Part shown: in pieces, positions 11,706 to 23,371 of the stretch
Position numbering within the stretch: the stretch's first letter is position 1
Layout: each line of letters begins with the position of its first letter
Assembly (NCBI RefSeq): GCF_040869045.1
Contig: NC_090319.1
Coordinates: forward strand, 363,399,739-363,463,738
Length of the DNA stretch: 64,000 nucleotides
Reading direction: 5' to 3'
Source: Eurosta solidaginis
Taxonomy: Eukaryota; Arthropoda; Insecta; Diptera; Tephritidae
The notes under the pieces: model-generated
The model's input: the letters and a program-made list of their open reading frames with translations, nothing else
What the model was told of the DNA's origin: nothing
The model's database searches: none
Position numbers and translations under genes: made by a program

Positions 11706-14090
11706 TTTATACTCAGTTGAGCAGAGCTCACATAGTATATTAACTTTGATTGGATAACGGTTGGTTGTACAGGTATAAAGGAATCGAGATAGATATAGAC
11801 TTCCATATATCAAAATCATCAGGATCGAAAAAAAATTTGATTGAGCCATGTCCGTCCGTCCGTCCGTTTGTCCGTTAACACGATAACTTGAGTATATTTT
11901 GAGGTATCTTGATGAAATTTGGTATTTAGGTTCCTGAGCACTCATCCCAGATCGCTATTTAAAATGAACGATATCGGACTATAACCACGCCCACTTTTTC
12001 GATATCGAAAATTTCGAAAAACCGAAAAAGTGCGATAATTCATTACCAAAGACGGATAAAGCGATGAAACTTGGTAGGTGATTTGAACTTATGACGCAGA
12101 ATAGAAAATTAGTAAAATTTTTGACAATGGGCGTGGCACCGCCCACTTTTAAAAGAAGGCAATTTAAAACTTTTGCAAGCTGTAATTTGGCAGTCGTTGA
12201 AGATATCATGGTGAAATTTAGCAGGAACGTTACTCCTATTACTATATGTATGCTTTATAAAAATTAGCAAAATCGGAGAACGACCACGCCCACTTTAAAA
12301 AAAAAAATTTAAGTCAAATTTTAACAAAAAATTTAATATCTTTACAGTATATAAGTAAATTATGTCAATATTCAACTCCAGTAATGATATGTTGCAACAA
12401 AATACAAAAATAAAAGAAATTTTCAAAATGGGCGTGGCTCCGCCCTTTTTCATTTAATTTGTCTAGGATAATTTTAATGCCATAAGTCGAACAAAAATTG
12501 ACCAATCCTTGTGAAATTTGGTAGAGGCTTATATTCTAGGACGATAACTTATTTCTGCGAAAAAGGACGAAATCGGTTTAAGCCACGCCCAGTATTTATA
12601 CAAAGTCGACCGTCTGTCCTTCCGCTCGGCCGTTAACACGATAATTTGAGCAAAAATCGATATATCTTTACTAAACTCAGTTCATTCAGTATAAAAAATG
12701 GCCGAAATCAGACCATGACTACGCCCACTTTTTCGATATCGAAAATTACAAAAATGAAAAAATGCCATAATTCTATACCAAATACGAAAAAAGGGATGAA
12801 ACATGGTAATTGGATTGGTTTATTGACGCAAATTCTAGAGTGACCCCTGGTCCACCTTTATGGCGATATCTCGAAAAGGCGTCGACCTATAGAACTAAGG
12901 CCCACTCCCTTTTAAAATACTCCTTAACACTTTTCATTTGATACACATATCGTACAAAAAAAGTCTAGAGTCACCCCTGATCCACCTTTATGGCGATATC
13001 TCGAAAATGCGTCCACCTACAGATCTAAGGCCTTAAAAGACTTATTAACACCTTTCATTTGATACCCATATCGTACAAACAAATTCTAGAGTCACCCTTG
13101 GTCCACCTTTATGGCGATATCTCGAAAATGCGTCCACCTACAGATCTAAGGCCTTAAAAGACTTATTAACACCTTTCATTTGATACCCATATCGTACAAA
13201 CACATTCTAGAGTCACCGTGGGCCACCTTTATGGCGATATCTCGAAAAGGCGTACACCTATAGAACTAAGACCCACTCCCTTTTAAAATACTCATTAACA
13301 CCTTTCTTTTAATACCCATATCGTACAAACAAGGTCTAGAGTCATCCCTGATCCACCTTTATGGCGATATCTCGAAAATGCGTCCACCTACAGATCTAAG
13401 GCCTTAAAAGACTTATTTACACCTTTCATTTGATACCCATATCGTACAAACAAATTCTAGAGTCACCCTTGGTCCACCTTTATGGCGATATCTCGAAATG
13501 GCGTCACCCTATATAACTAAGGCCCACTCCGTTTTAAAACCCTCATTAGTACCTTTAATTTGATACCCATATCGTACAAACAAATTCTAGAGTCACCCCT
13601 GGTCCACCTTTATGGCGATATCTCGAGAAGGCGTCACCCTACAGAACTAAGGCCCACCCCGTTTTAAAACCTTCATTAATACCTTTAATTTGATACCCAT
13701 ATCGTACAAACACGTTCTAGAGTCACCCTTGGTCCACCTTTATGGCGATATCTCGAAAAGGCATCCACCTATAGAACTAAGACCCAAGCCCTTTTAAAAA
13801 GACTCATTAACACCTTTCTTTTGATACCCATATCGTACAAAGTCTAGAGTCAACCCTGATCCACCTTTATGGCGATATCCCTAAATGGCGTTCACCTATA
13901 TAACTATGGCTCACTCCCTCATAAAATACCCTTTAATACCTTTCATTTGATACATATGTCATACAAACACATTCCAGGGTTACCCTCGGTTCATTTTCCT
14001 TCATGGATATTATCTTGTCACCATAGCTCTCAACTGAGTATGTAATGTTCGGTTACACCCGAACTTAACCTTCCTTACTTGTTTTTATTC
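11706..14090 (+). mobile_element. TRE repeat, copy 3 (longest)
   Basis: About 2.4 kb from TATACTCAGTTGAGCAGAGC to CCTTACTTGTTTTTA. Four or more blocks alternate GACCACGCCCACTTTTT-type and GGGCGTGGC-type words. These are followed by a minisatellite (12838-13965), then CTCTCAACTGAGTATGTAAT and the hairpin GTTCGGTTACACCCGAAC. The first and last ~20 bases of the body (CTCAGTTGAG / CTCAACTGAG) form a subterminal inverted repeat. No reading frame of note. Superfamily unknown. Confidence 0.8.
12838..13965 (+). repeat. TRE minisatellite, nine units of 120-130 bp
   Basis: CCACCTTTATGGCGATATC recurs at about 12852, 12982, 13103, 13223, 13353, 13473, 13604, 13734 and 13862. Two unit lengths alternate: 130 bp, and about 120 bp lacking the CCCACTCCCTTTTAAAAT part. 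Units also share TTTGATACCCATATCGTAC and TTCTAGAGTCACCC. Confidence 0.9.
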
Positions 14091-15229
14091 AATTTGTATT
14101 TTTTTTGGCCAATTTCTACATACATAAACATGAGTATTTTGTACTGCCGAGAGATCATCCCAACACCGATATGACTACGCGACAAAGTCACGATAAGCGT
14201 CAAACTCAATACACTTTTTGTTGTTGTTTTTAACGTCATTATTTATGTGTGAATTTTACAAATTGTTTGCTCTTTCAAATACGCTTAACTGATTTCCCAC
14301 CACACTTAGATTGACTATGTTAATAGGTAATAACAAAAAAGCTGGAAAAAATGAAAATAAAGGAAATAAAAACTCATGAGCAAAAAACGCAAGAAGTAGC
14401 AATTATACGCTTGTTAAATGCTTAACACGTTCGACTTTGAAGAGCTGCACAGCCAATGGGGTTAGAAAAACAAACTCACAAAGCAATATATAGTAAAACT
14501 TTTCTAATCAACTCCAGTTAATCTCATATACATATGTATATTTCTTAAAAAAATTACATTTGACTATATATAATACAGCATTCAAACAGGCATTTAATTG
14601 TACAATTAAATAAATTTTCGCAATTAAACGCTTATTGGGCACACTTCTTATATAAAATAGAAAATGTTAAATATTTAAATAAAAATTAAATTGAACGCCT
14701 AATTGAATAAAAAATCGAGTCAACTGTGATTGTCGGCAACTTTACCGAGGTCACACGCCTCCTAAGATCAATGTGTTCTCCAAAACTAAAGCCAATGAAT
14801 ATTACGAATTAACGACCATAGCGCGCAAAATTCTAAAGAAGACACAGGAGACTTTTGTAAGCCTCATAAATGGGAGAGGTGAGGCAAGCAAGCGGTAGAG
14901 ATAAAATGATAATGATGTGGAAAAAAGAGAAGGAAAGGGAAAGGAGAAGCTAGAAAAAATAAAGGGCAGAGGGAAATATAGAAAAGGAGATTATAGAGGA
15001 ATAATAAAAGAAGGGCAAATGGAAGGTTAGGTTAAACTGGCCGATAGTGAGACCTCACATATATTGAATGAGTCCACAGTGTTAGGGAAACGGAAGCGTC
15101 GGGGAAAGAAAGTAGGGGATGAGTTGAAAGACGAAAAGCCGTCGGCTGGCTGGCCGCCTACACTTAAATTACAAGGCTTTGCCGACAAAAAAATTTACCT
15201 CTACAACAAGGAAAAAAATTGAACCGGCC
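14091..15229. other. Unassigned stretch with purine-rich tract
   Basis: No gene seen. 14870-15025 is strongly purine-rich on the plus strand (GGAAAGGGAAAGGAG and similar). The rest is AT-rich. Confidence 0.5.
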
Positions 15230-15590
15230 ATGTTCAATCAATAATAAGCAGCTACCTGTTACCCAACGATTACATATTAGAGTTCCAACAGAAGTTCAAC
15301 GACACCGAAAATACGGCCCGAAGAATAAGTGAAGCAGCAATCATCGCTGACGACTTAAACTTAATAGCTATCGAAGGAGGAACGCACACGACGAACTCAA
15401 GAGGAGTGCTAGACATGGCAGCTTAACTGGAACTAACACTCATACACTCCGGCTTATCGACTTTCATCAGGCGCCTATGCAGCGAGGAAACAATATGATA
15501 TATCACGATGACAGCTGAAAGCATCTCTAAAGTCATACTGAAGTAGAGAGCACTACAGTACTTCCCCTACTCACTTGAGCAGCTGTTATT
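15230..15590 (+). pseudogene. LINE endonuclease remnant (R1/LOA-like)
   Basis: Conceptual translation on the plus strand gives YLLPNDYILEFQQKF, then AAIIADDLNLIAIEGG, TTNSRGVLDM and LELTLIHSG. This is the order of the APE-type endonuclease of R1/LOA-like LINEs, where a GDFNA motif and a TTNSRG motif occur. The metal-binding GDFN is changed to ADDLN, and several stops interrupt the frame, so it is dead. The better-preserved LINE at 37112-41080 has the same order (VVGDFNARAVEWG, TNSRGRLVLEM). Confidence 0.65.
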
Positions 15591-15719
15591 ACTATATGTG
15601 TTTTGTAATACGATCGGTTAAAAAATTTTTATATATGTATTTTTAGAGGAATTTTCTTTTTCCATAGGCTAGTCCGATCTAACCGCTGATTAGTGCAAAT
15701 GAAACATTCCACTGTTTTT

Positions 15720-15760
15720 CCCGACGTTTCGCTAAAACTTTTTTAGCATCTTCAGGGGCA
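15720..15760 (-). ncRNA. Hammerhead ribozyme motif, Penelope/retrozyme type
   Basis: On the minus strand: CTGAAGA (15749-15755), one T, a perfect 7-bp stem II GCTAAAA/TTTTAGC with an AAG loop (15731-15747), then GAAAC (15726-15730) and the cleavage triplet GTC (15723-15725). Helix I begins with GGG (15720-15722) pairing CCC (15756-15758). Helix III would be only the 2-bp AC/GU, as described for minimal hammerheads of Penelope-like elements and retrozymes. Stem II differs from the plus-strand copy at 30977 by a compensatory base pair. Confidence 0.7.
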
Positions 15761-15790
15761 TTTCCATTTTATTTTCTGGTGAAAAAAAGA

Positions 15791-16044
15791 AATTACAGAT
15801 ATGAGTTTTAATTTAAGAGGCCATTACAAACATATCTACGTGGTAAGCACGCGCAGATACATACATAGACATTCGCTTAGATACATACATAGACATATAA
15901 CATAGTCAATAGACTCACAATATATAATTTACATTAAAAATTGCACAATTTTACATTAAAAAACTACACTTATTAAAAGTGAAAAACATAGAAATAAAAA
16001 TATCGGTACCACCTCTTGTGGTAGTGTTGTCAATACTAATGTCT

Positions 16045-16078
<34 letters not shown>

Positions 16079-16559
16079 TTTATCATGTAAACATTATTTT
16101 TGTTATTACTATATCCTATTCTTCATAAACTCCCAATATTGTGGACACAAGCATAAACACCTGTCGATGGAATGCGTCAATTAAATTCTGAAGCAGCCAA
16201 AAGGATAAAAACAGCTAAAAGTTCCTATAAAGAACAGTAAGAAGAAGAAATGTGAGGAACTTCGAAAAGATGTCGCCATATAGTACAAAAAAGGAGCAGG
16301 CTCATGATACCGTCGCCAAATAAAAATATAATGGTTAATATAATAAGCATACTTGTTACTACTTTAGAGATTAAGGAAGATTGAGAAGCCCTAATAAGCA
16401 CGCCTGAAGTGTCTCCACTCGTAAGCAAATAAGTATTACCATTAGCAGCAAGAAGCCTGAAAAACATAAAATCCTGCGCCTTTATCTCAGCAGAATTAAT
16501 TTACAAAAATTCACCCAGAGTTCCTTCTGAATATGAAAAAAGCAACAGCTTTTCAAATG
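15791..16559. other. Unassigned stretch with poly-T tract
   Basis: An uninterrupted T run lies at about 16049-16077. Otherwise AT-rich DNA without recognised content; the poly-T may be the tail of a minus-strand retroposon. Confidence 0.45.
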
Positions 16560-16715
16560 GCAACTGTTAGGGGTCTCAAACTCAATATCACAAGCTCGTA
16601 AAACTACATATTGCAGCTCCATAAGACAAGTATCTTCCTATCACCCAGTCAGCATGGTTTCAGACATGGAAAATTCACTGTAGCTACATATAGATGACTG
16701 GTATGATTTTTCTGG
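16560..16715 (+). pseudogene. Short LINE reverse-transcriptase remnant
   Basis: The plus strand encodes, with a frame change, a string resembling SQHGFRHGKFTVAT. The QHGFR..xST motif is conserved in RT of Jockey/R1-type LINEs. Only this motif and some weak flanking similarity remain. Low confidence. Confidence 0.4.
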
Positions 16716-17695
16716 TAATTATTTACAATCTCTGACCTATCAACAACAAAAAAGTATGAGCACGTGCTTCCATGTTATTCCCGTTTGCGTTATCCGTCAT
16801 TCATTTATCGCCAGACTCAATTGTTTTATTCCATTTTTTTAACATTTTATTTTCATTTACATACATACCAATCATTTACCGTATCTGTCTATTGTCGTCA
16901 CCTTGATTCAACAGTCGCATTGCCCAAACGTTGCTCGAACAATTCTCAACAACTCCCGCTTATATGCACAAGATTAGATGTCTCTGTTCCATTTCTTAAG
17001 CACATCGTCGGAGACCACCGCTTACCCCACAACCTCTAAATTGATCAGATTTCCTCCCAAATAACTCATTAATTTACTTAAAGCATAATTTCAAAAGCTT
17101 GAAAGAAAAAAAATCTCTTGTTATAAGGATTTAATAAATTAAGTCACGTCTAAGTACGGCGACAACCAAAGTAGGCAAGCGGGAAATAATTTACATTATA
17201 TGCAAATCGGTAATCCCATTTTTTTTTTTTTTAATCGTAAAAGCGCTCAAGAACATAAGCTCATGATAAAATATGTAAATTATTTTTTTTTTTTAAGAAT
17301 GAACCTTATTTATATATGTAAACATTTTTTTGTTTTGTCTTGTAGGCAATTGAAAGGGTGATACAATTGTAATGGAGCATGTAATATCACGTAAATCTCA
17401 GCTAAACTTATTATCTTTTATACACAAAATTAATTCAGCTTGTTTGTCAACAATGGGCGGGAGAAGAGCTGAGCCCATTTGTGATTTGATTTCTCAATTG
17501 GGTTTTTTACAAAAAATATTCCAATAGGTGGCTCTCTTTTATGAACGTATATGCGGGGACTTGAGAAGAGATAGTTTAACCAACCTATTACTCGATGAGT
17601 GGCACTGAAGAAAGATACTCGCAAAACCCCTACACATGAACTTATCAAGTTCATTATTATAGAATACTAGCTTTTTAACAAAGTTTCTGATTAAA
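16716..17695. other. Unassigned stretch
   Basis: No recognisable gene or repeat. Two short poly-T runs occur near 17219 and 17285. Confidence 0.45.
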
Positions 17696-17699
17696 AAAT

Positions 17700-17930
17700 T
17701 TACTCGAAATGTGACGCTGCTGATATATATTCAAAGAGAGAGTATACAGGCAAAGAGCGAGAAATAAATAGCAATAAATATAAAGCAAGAGAGAAAGTGA
17801 GAGTACCATAGAGAAAAAAAGCTTGAGAGTGAGCAAATCTAGCATAATTGGTAGTTACTGGAGGGAGTGCAGTGATAAGAATTGAGAGGAAGAGAGTGAG
17901 AGAGAACAGCTTATATATGTGTATGTCTTT
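17700..17930 (+). repeat. GA-rich tract
   Basis: Purine-rich on the plus strand with many GAGAGAGA-type words (GCAAGAGAGAAAGTGAGAG and similar). Such GAGA words can bind GAF in Drosophila, but no function is shown here. Confidence 0.5.
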
Positions 17931-17984
17931 TTTAAACATCCAAAATCCTCAAACAAAAATTTATAAAATTTTTGAAATAGCAGC

Positions 17985-18172
17985 CTGTGTAGAATAGGAA
18001 TAGGAATAGGAATCGGAATAGGAATCGACATAGCAATAGGAATACGAACATAAATAAGAATAGGAATAAGAATGGGAAAATGAATAGGTATAGGAAAAGG
18101 AATAGAAATAGGAATAAGAACAGCAGTAGGAATAGAAATAGGAATATAGGAGTTGGAATAGGAATAGAAACG
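17985..18172 (+). repeat. Imperfect hexanucleotide repeat (AATAGG)n
   Basis: Roughly thirty imperfect copies of AATAGG/AATCGG. The reverse-strand serine/tyrosine-rich open frame is a by-product of this repeat. Confidence 0.85.
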
Positions 18173-18189
18173 GCATGATACTAGAAAAA

Positions 18190-18318
18190 AGGCGGGGTGG
18201 TACTATGCTTCGAAAACCACACCAAAGGTCCTGGATTCAATTCTTGGGCAAAGCAACATCGAAAATTTAGAAAAAGGGATTTTCAATTAGAAAACAGTTT
18301 TCAAGCGGTGATTTGATA
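18190..18318 (+). mobile_element. S1 SINE, 5' part only
   Basis: Diverged head of the tRNA-derived SINE S1: GGCGGGGTGGTACTATG at the A-box position, CTGGATTCAATTCTTGGGC at the B-box position, then AAAGCAACATCGAAAA and TTTTCAATTAGAAAA. It stops before the conserved 3' body. Confidence 0.65.
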
Positions 18319-18324
18319 TTTTAT

Positions 18325-18735
18325 TTCATTCTATTTTAGTTTGTTTTTTATTTTACTTTATTTTTTATTATATTTAATTTTATTTTATTTTATTTTACTT
18401 TATTTTATTTTATTTTACTTTATTTTATTTTATTTTATTTTAGCTTATTTTATTTTAATATATTTTACTTTATTTTATTTTATGTTATTTTATTTCATTT
18501 TATTTTATTTACTTTATTTTATTTTATTTTATTTTATTTCATTTTTATTATATTTTTTTTTTTTTTATTTTATTTTATGTTATTTTATTTCATTTTATTT
18601 TATTTACTTTATTTTATTTTATTTTATTTCATTTTTATTATATTTTTTTTATTTTATTTTATTTTATTTGTTTGATTTTATTTCACTTATTTCTAGCTTA
18701 TATTATTTAATTATACTTCTTTATTTCAGTTTTTT
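18325..18735 (+). repeat. Pentanucleotide repeat (TTTTA)n
   Basis: About 400 bp of TTTTA units with TTTTAC and TTTCA variants, including a duplicated segment. The long phenylalanine/tyrosine/leucine-rich open frame here is an artefact of the repeat. Confidence 0.92.
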
Positions 18736-18765
18736 CTAATTTGATATAATTTTTTTTTTTAAATA

Positions 18766-19064
18766 AATAAATAAGGGGCGATAATCTCCGAAGAGATTTT
18801 CCATTTTGCGCCGTGCTTCTTATTAATTTTTCCCACAAATTGGCGGGACGGGATCTACATGTTTTATGCCGACTTTGAACGGCGTCTGCAAGGCAGACCA
18901 ATTTTCACTGAGACGTTTTTCATGGCAAAAATATATTCGGAGTGTTTGTCAAATCGCTGACGAATGGCGCTTAAAAAACTGTTTTCTAATTGAAAAAATT
19001 TCTTTCTAAATTTTTAATGTTACTTTGACCGGGAGTTGAATTCACGATCTTCGGTGTGGCCAAT
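18766..19064 (-). mobile_element. S1 SINE, full-length-like, reverse
   Basis: Reads tail to head on the plus strand: an AAATAAATAAATAA tail, GGCGATAATCTCCGAAGAGA, AAATTGGCGGGACGGGA, TTTTCACTGAGACG, and a decayed B box (GGGAGTTGAATTCACGATC). It lies inverted relative to the S1 head at 18190. Confidence 0.75.
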
Positions 19065-19779
19065 GTAATTTTTGTTTAGCTCGATTAAAAATCTTCATAT
19101 CAGTGTTAACATATGTATTTATGTGTTCATGACTCTGGAAATTTATATATATGTAGATGAATTCATACATATGGACATTGATATGAAAATGTTTGTGTTT
19201 ATTTTAAAACAAAACATTGCACGCGTTACTGGTTAAAATTATCTGTTACTTTAGGTTAAGGTCGACCAGTAAAATCGAGCAAGAAAAGAATTAGCAAAAA
19301 AAGACTCAGAACGTTTTAAACGCCAATTTACTAATTACACTAATAGTTATGAAATAATTGGTGAGTATAGATATTACAGATTCAAACACCTTAAATTAAA
19401 CGATGGAATGAGACAAGTTATAGAAAAGAAATGCAAATAAATGCTCGTTTAAAGATTCTTATTGAAAAAAAAAAAAAAAAAAACAAAGAAAAATATTATG
19501 CGACTAAGTTTACTTTGCTTAAATCAAAATTTTGCATAACTTTAGAAAGCGAAATTTTATTGAATATAAATTTGCATAGCCATCAAGTTCGCAGCACAAA
19601 TTACGAAAAAATTTAATTTGAGTAAAGCATCGCAATGTTTAAGTCAAGAACACGTTTTGCTCCTGGCAATTTAATTGCAAACAACAAAAGACTTAAGAAG
19701 CGAACTTGTTTGAAATATTATATATGTATGTATATGTAAATTGAAACATCAAATCTCATAGCATTACTTTATCGGAAAG
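19065..19779. other. Unassigned AT-rich stretch
   Basis: No recognised gene or repeat. A poly-A run occurs at about 19465-19483. Confidence 0.45.
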
Positions 19780-20271
19780 AGTTATAGATGTTTTTTTTAG
19801 TTGAAATATATAAACCAGATTTTCTTAGCTGTGATCTCTTAAAAAAATTTAACCATATAAGGAAATTCTGGCCAGGGCAAAGTTGAGATTTTTCTATGGA
19901 GTTTCAAAAAATTTAATAATTTTTTTATGCATCTTTGAAGACTGTATGTTGTTATATCACAAAAAATTCTAAAAGGCGATTTTTATACTATGTAGAATTT
20001 GTTCTTCATTGGACTAAAACTTAATGGGCTGCAAAACTTTATACTTATTTATTTTTTCTATACCTTTTTGAACTCTTCAAAGTTTGGTTAGAACGGATGT
20101 CTTTATAGAGATTCGAATTTGAAGTTCTACAAAGCTATTATTTGTTTTTTTTTTTTACATAAATTTGGAGAAAGAAAAAGTTACACATTTTTGAAGTTTT
20201 TACCATCTTAGAAATATGTACAAAGTTTATAGACTCCGAAGTTCGATTTCTACAAAACTGTCATTAGTTTT

Positions 20272-20632
20272 GGCCGCCGTGGTGTGATAGTAGAGTGCTC
20301 CGCCTACCGCACCAAAGATCCTGAGTTCACGCCCCAGGCAAAGCAACATTAACATTTTAGAAACAAGTTTTTTCAATTTGGATAATATGTATCTATGCGG
20401 AGTCGCCCCTCGGTAGTGTTTGGCAAGCACTCCAAGTGTATTTCTGTCATGAAAAGATTCTCAGTTAAAACTCAACTGTCTTGCAGATGCCGTTCTAATA
20501 GGTATAAAACAAATAGGTCCAATCCCGTCAATTTATAGGAAAAATTAAAAAGGATCACGATGCAATCTGTAAGAGAAGCTCGGCCTAAAATTTCTTCGGA
20601 GGTTATCCCGCCTTACATTTATTTTTTTTTTT
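20272..20632 (+). mobile_element. S1 SINE with tRNA-like head
   Basis: The head GGCCGCCGTGGTGTGATAGT contains an A-box-like TGGTGTGATAGTAGAGTG. About 45 bases later the B-box-like GAGTTCACGCCCC lies in a T-arm-like stem. The body has CAATTTGGATAA, TCTTGCAGATGCCGTTC, AGAAGCTCGGCC and GGAGGTTATCCCGCCTTACA, then ends in an A/T-rich tail. Internal RNA polymerase III promoter expected. Confidence 0.8.
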
Positions 20633-20867
20633 CGTATGTATTTAGTATTTCATCTTAAATTTGAGAAAACAAATTTCAAATTGCAACTCTCAATAGATGC
20701 AAAGAAATTTAGAACTGAAGGCTTTGAAATTAGATTTCTTTAAAACATAAATTGGATCCAAAATGAAAATTGAATAATTTTCGAAACTTTTTTGAAGTCT
20801 TAAAAGGCGCGATATATGTACCATGGAAGGGATTTAGGCCTAGCTGACCTGCTCCTTTTATTTATCC

Positions 20868-21116
20868 TACAAATTGGCGGAACGGGACCTGCATGCCTTA
20901 CGGGGACCTTATGCCGACTCCGAACGGCATCTGCAAGGCGGATGAGTTTTCACTGAGGAGCGGGAGTGTTTGCCAAATCACTGCCGAAAGGCGACCCCGC
21001 TTAGAAATATTTATATTCTAATTGAAAAAACTTGTTTCTAAATTTTTGAGAGTTGAACCCAGAATCTTCGATGTGGTAGGCGGAGACGCTACCACCACAC
21101 CACGATGGCCGCTTAG
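20868..21116 (-). mobile_element. S1 SINE, reverse, partial 3' end
   Basis: From TTTATCCTACAAATTGGCGG to the tRNA-like head, whose reverse complement is GGCCATCGTGGTGTGGTGGT. The last ~60 bp of the 3' end are missing. It lies in the degenerate array, head to head in time with the copy at 20272. Confidence 0.78.
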
Positions 21117-21840
21117 AACGCAGATTTAGGGCTTTCAATTTATTGTTGTTATATTTTTTTTTTATAATTTAAAATTTGTAAAAAAAATTATTTCTTAACT
21201 TTTTGAACTCTAAAACGATATGAACAAAATTTAGAAAGAAAATGTTCAAGGCTGTAAAATTGGATTTCTACAAAATATTAATTAACTTTCAAATTAAAAA
21301 AGAAAAATTGTTTTAGAGACGTTTTTGAAGTCTTGAAAGCTGCGAAAAAAGTTCAAAAGTTTAGAATGGAGGTTAATAGGGCTTCCAAATTTTTGTTGTT
21401 ATTTTCTTTTTGATTTAAAATTTGAAAAGAAAAAGTTGTTTTCTAAGCTTTTTTGAGTCTAAAGCGATATGAATAATATTTAGAACTGAAACTTGTAGAG
21501 CTTTTAAAATTAGTTTCCAACAAAACAATAGTTTAATTTAAAATTAAAAAAAAAAAATAGTTTCGATTTTTTTAGGTCTTTAAAAATAGGGGGCAAGTTT
21601 AAAACGTAAAATTTTTAGAATTTTCTAAACTTTTTTTAACTTTAAGAAGATAAAACGTAAACTTTTAATAATTTTCTAAACCTTTTTGAACTTTAAAAAG
21701 ATATCAATTAAGCTTAGAATGAAAATTATAGGGTATTACAATTGAATTTCTGCAAAACTGTTATTAGTTTTTTTTTTTTTTTATTAGAATTTTTTTTTTT
21801 TTTTCATGTTTGAGAGAACCAAATTAAGTTCCAGAATATA

Positions 21841-22767
21841 AATATTTACACACCATTATACGCACACACAATATATTATTATGATTTTTTTTTAATTACA
21901 TATTCATAAATAGTAATAACTGCCACCACCACAACTTCCGTACCTTTTTATTTCGCACCAAAAGTACACTAAAGTGCCAAAAATTTAATTAGTTTTCACT
22001 GCTACCTCGTTGATTAAGACGTTTCCCAAATCATTAGCTTCACTTGAATGTATCGCTTGAATATGATTTTTTCTAATTGCAATTATTAACCGTGTCTGGC
22101 TGCCACAAATTTTGTTTATTTATTATCCACTGAGTATAAATGAATTACTTTCAAAAAAAAAATTGATAAATTATAAAAATCTCAAATCGTTTTTTAACCG
22201 TCGTTTGCGGCCGCCTAGAAGATACTGATATCACATTCTATTCACTCAGGTGTATAAATAAACATAATTAGGCACTTTACTCCTAAGCGTATTCGCACGC
22301 CACGCATATTAGTACACTCACAACACAAAAACATTTCAGTGTGCAAACATATAAGCTACAAATTATACATACATATCTACAATACATTAAATGGTTCGCC
22401 ATTATCAACTTAGCTTTTCTGCTCTGTTGTACTCACATTCTCATTTTTTTTTTTTTTTTGTATCTAAGTTGAGTACTCGCGCGCCCGCTAAAGATTTTAA
22501 GGACAATGTCAGCATTGTACATATCAAAGTATAGATATGTAATATACTATTTGCTTTTATATAAGCGCTTTTCCCTCCCAACAAGAAACGAAGTAAGTCG
22601 TAATAAATAGCAAGAAACGCGGCTCTTCTTTCCCAAGAAGCAAAAAATACAAAAACTCTTAACGTTTGTTGATAATATTAATTCTGAATTTGATCGCAAT
22701 GCTTTTCCATATTTAAAGCAAAACTTTTCTACAATGCTTCTGTTGACGTTCAACTTGAGGAACAATT
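21841..22767. other. Unassigned AT-rich stretch
   Basis: No recognised feature. A poly-T run is at about 22446-22459. Confidence 0.45.
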
Positions 22768-23079
22768 GCAAGGGGTTGTGTAGCACAACCCTCTCAGGGG
22801 GTTGCCAGCGCAATATATAGCTCTCCAACCCAATTGTCAACCTCACCTACCCGCGGCGAATCCTGTTTCATTAACAGACGGGGCTCTGGCGACCCCAAGC
22901 TCCTCATGGAACTACGGCGTGGGAAGGGAGGGATGGCATTGAAGGATTTAATGTGGTTGGGCTAGTACCTTAATGGTGCTTTATTACCGGAACGTACCGG
23001 ATTTATATCCGGCAAAGGACCGTCAACATCGATAACAGTCCCCAAAGCCTTCGAGGAGTGTCTTCATCGTTAATACAAC
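22768..23079 (+). mobile_element. S2 retroposon, headless copy
   Basis: Begins CAAGGGGTTGTGTAGC, continues with GGGTTGCCAGCGCAATATAT, GCGGCGAATCCTGTTTC, GCTCTGGCGACCCCAAGCT, TACCGGATTTATATCCGGC and CAAAGGACCGTCAACATCG, and ends with ATACAACAA, the CAA-rich tail. The GCGGTAGGTA head domain is lost. Confidence 0.8.
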
Positions 23080-23371
23080 AATTACAAAGTTCGTTTCATT
23101 TCAATTCCGGTCGTGTTTGAGATGGGTCTGGGAATATACATTTTTTCAATTTTAAAGTGAAAAGCGTAGATCTCATAAAGAAAGTTAAGAACACTGGCAG
23201 GGGTAGGTTAAGTTAGGTTTAAAATCAAATTGAAACTTTATATTTTCTCCAAACGTCAAGAATATTTGGACGGGCAAAATGGATCTCAGAAAAACCAATT
23301 ATTTAAGTATTTCATCTGATACGCCTAACGGCAAAATCGCGACAAAAAATGCCTGCCAAATATGAAAATTA

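Larger units (their letters stand above)
19780..21840 (+). repeat. Degenerate long-period repeat array
   Basis: The theme ATTTCTACAAAAC...ATTAGTTTTTTTT, TTTTTGAA(C/G)T and AAGATATGAACAAAGTTTAGAA(T/C)(G/T)GAA recurs about every 150-190 bp across 2 kb. Examples of the TTTCTACAAAAC word lie near 20248, 21270 and 21753 with weaker versions between. It is an old decayed tandem array, AT-rich and non-coding, interrupted by two S1 SINEs. Confidence 0.55.

Noticed and set aside
12838..13965. CRISPR-like array
   Set aside because: 120-130-bp head-to-tail units without spacers, in a eukaryotic repeat; a minisatellite.
17961..18176. Serine/tyrosine-rich minus-strand frame
   Set aside because: By-product of the (AATAGG)n repeat.
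18341..18739. Long plus-strand open frame rich in F, Y and L
   Set aside because: It is the translation of a (TTTTA)n microsatellite, with no stop words by chance.
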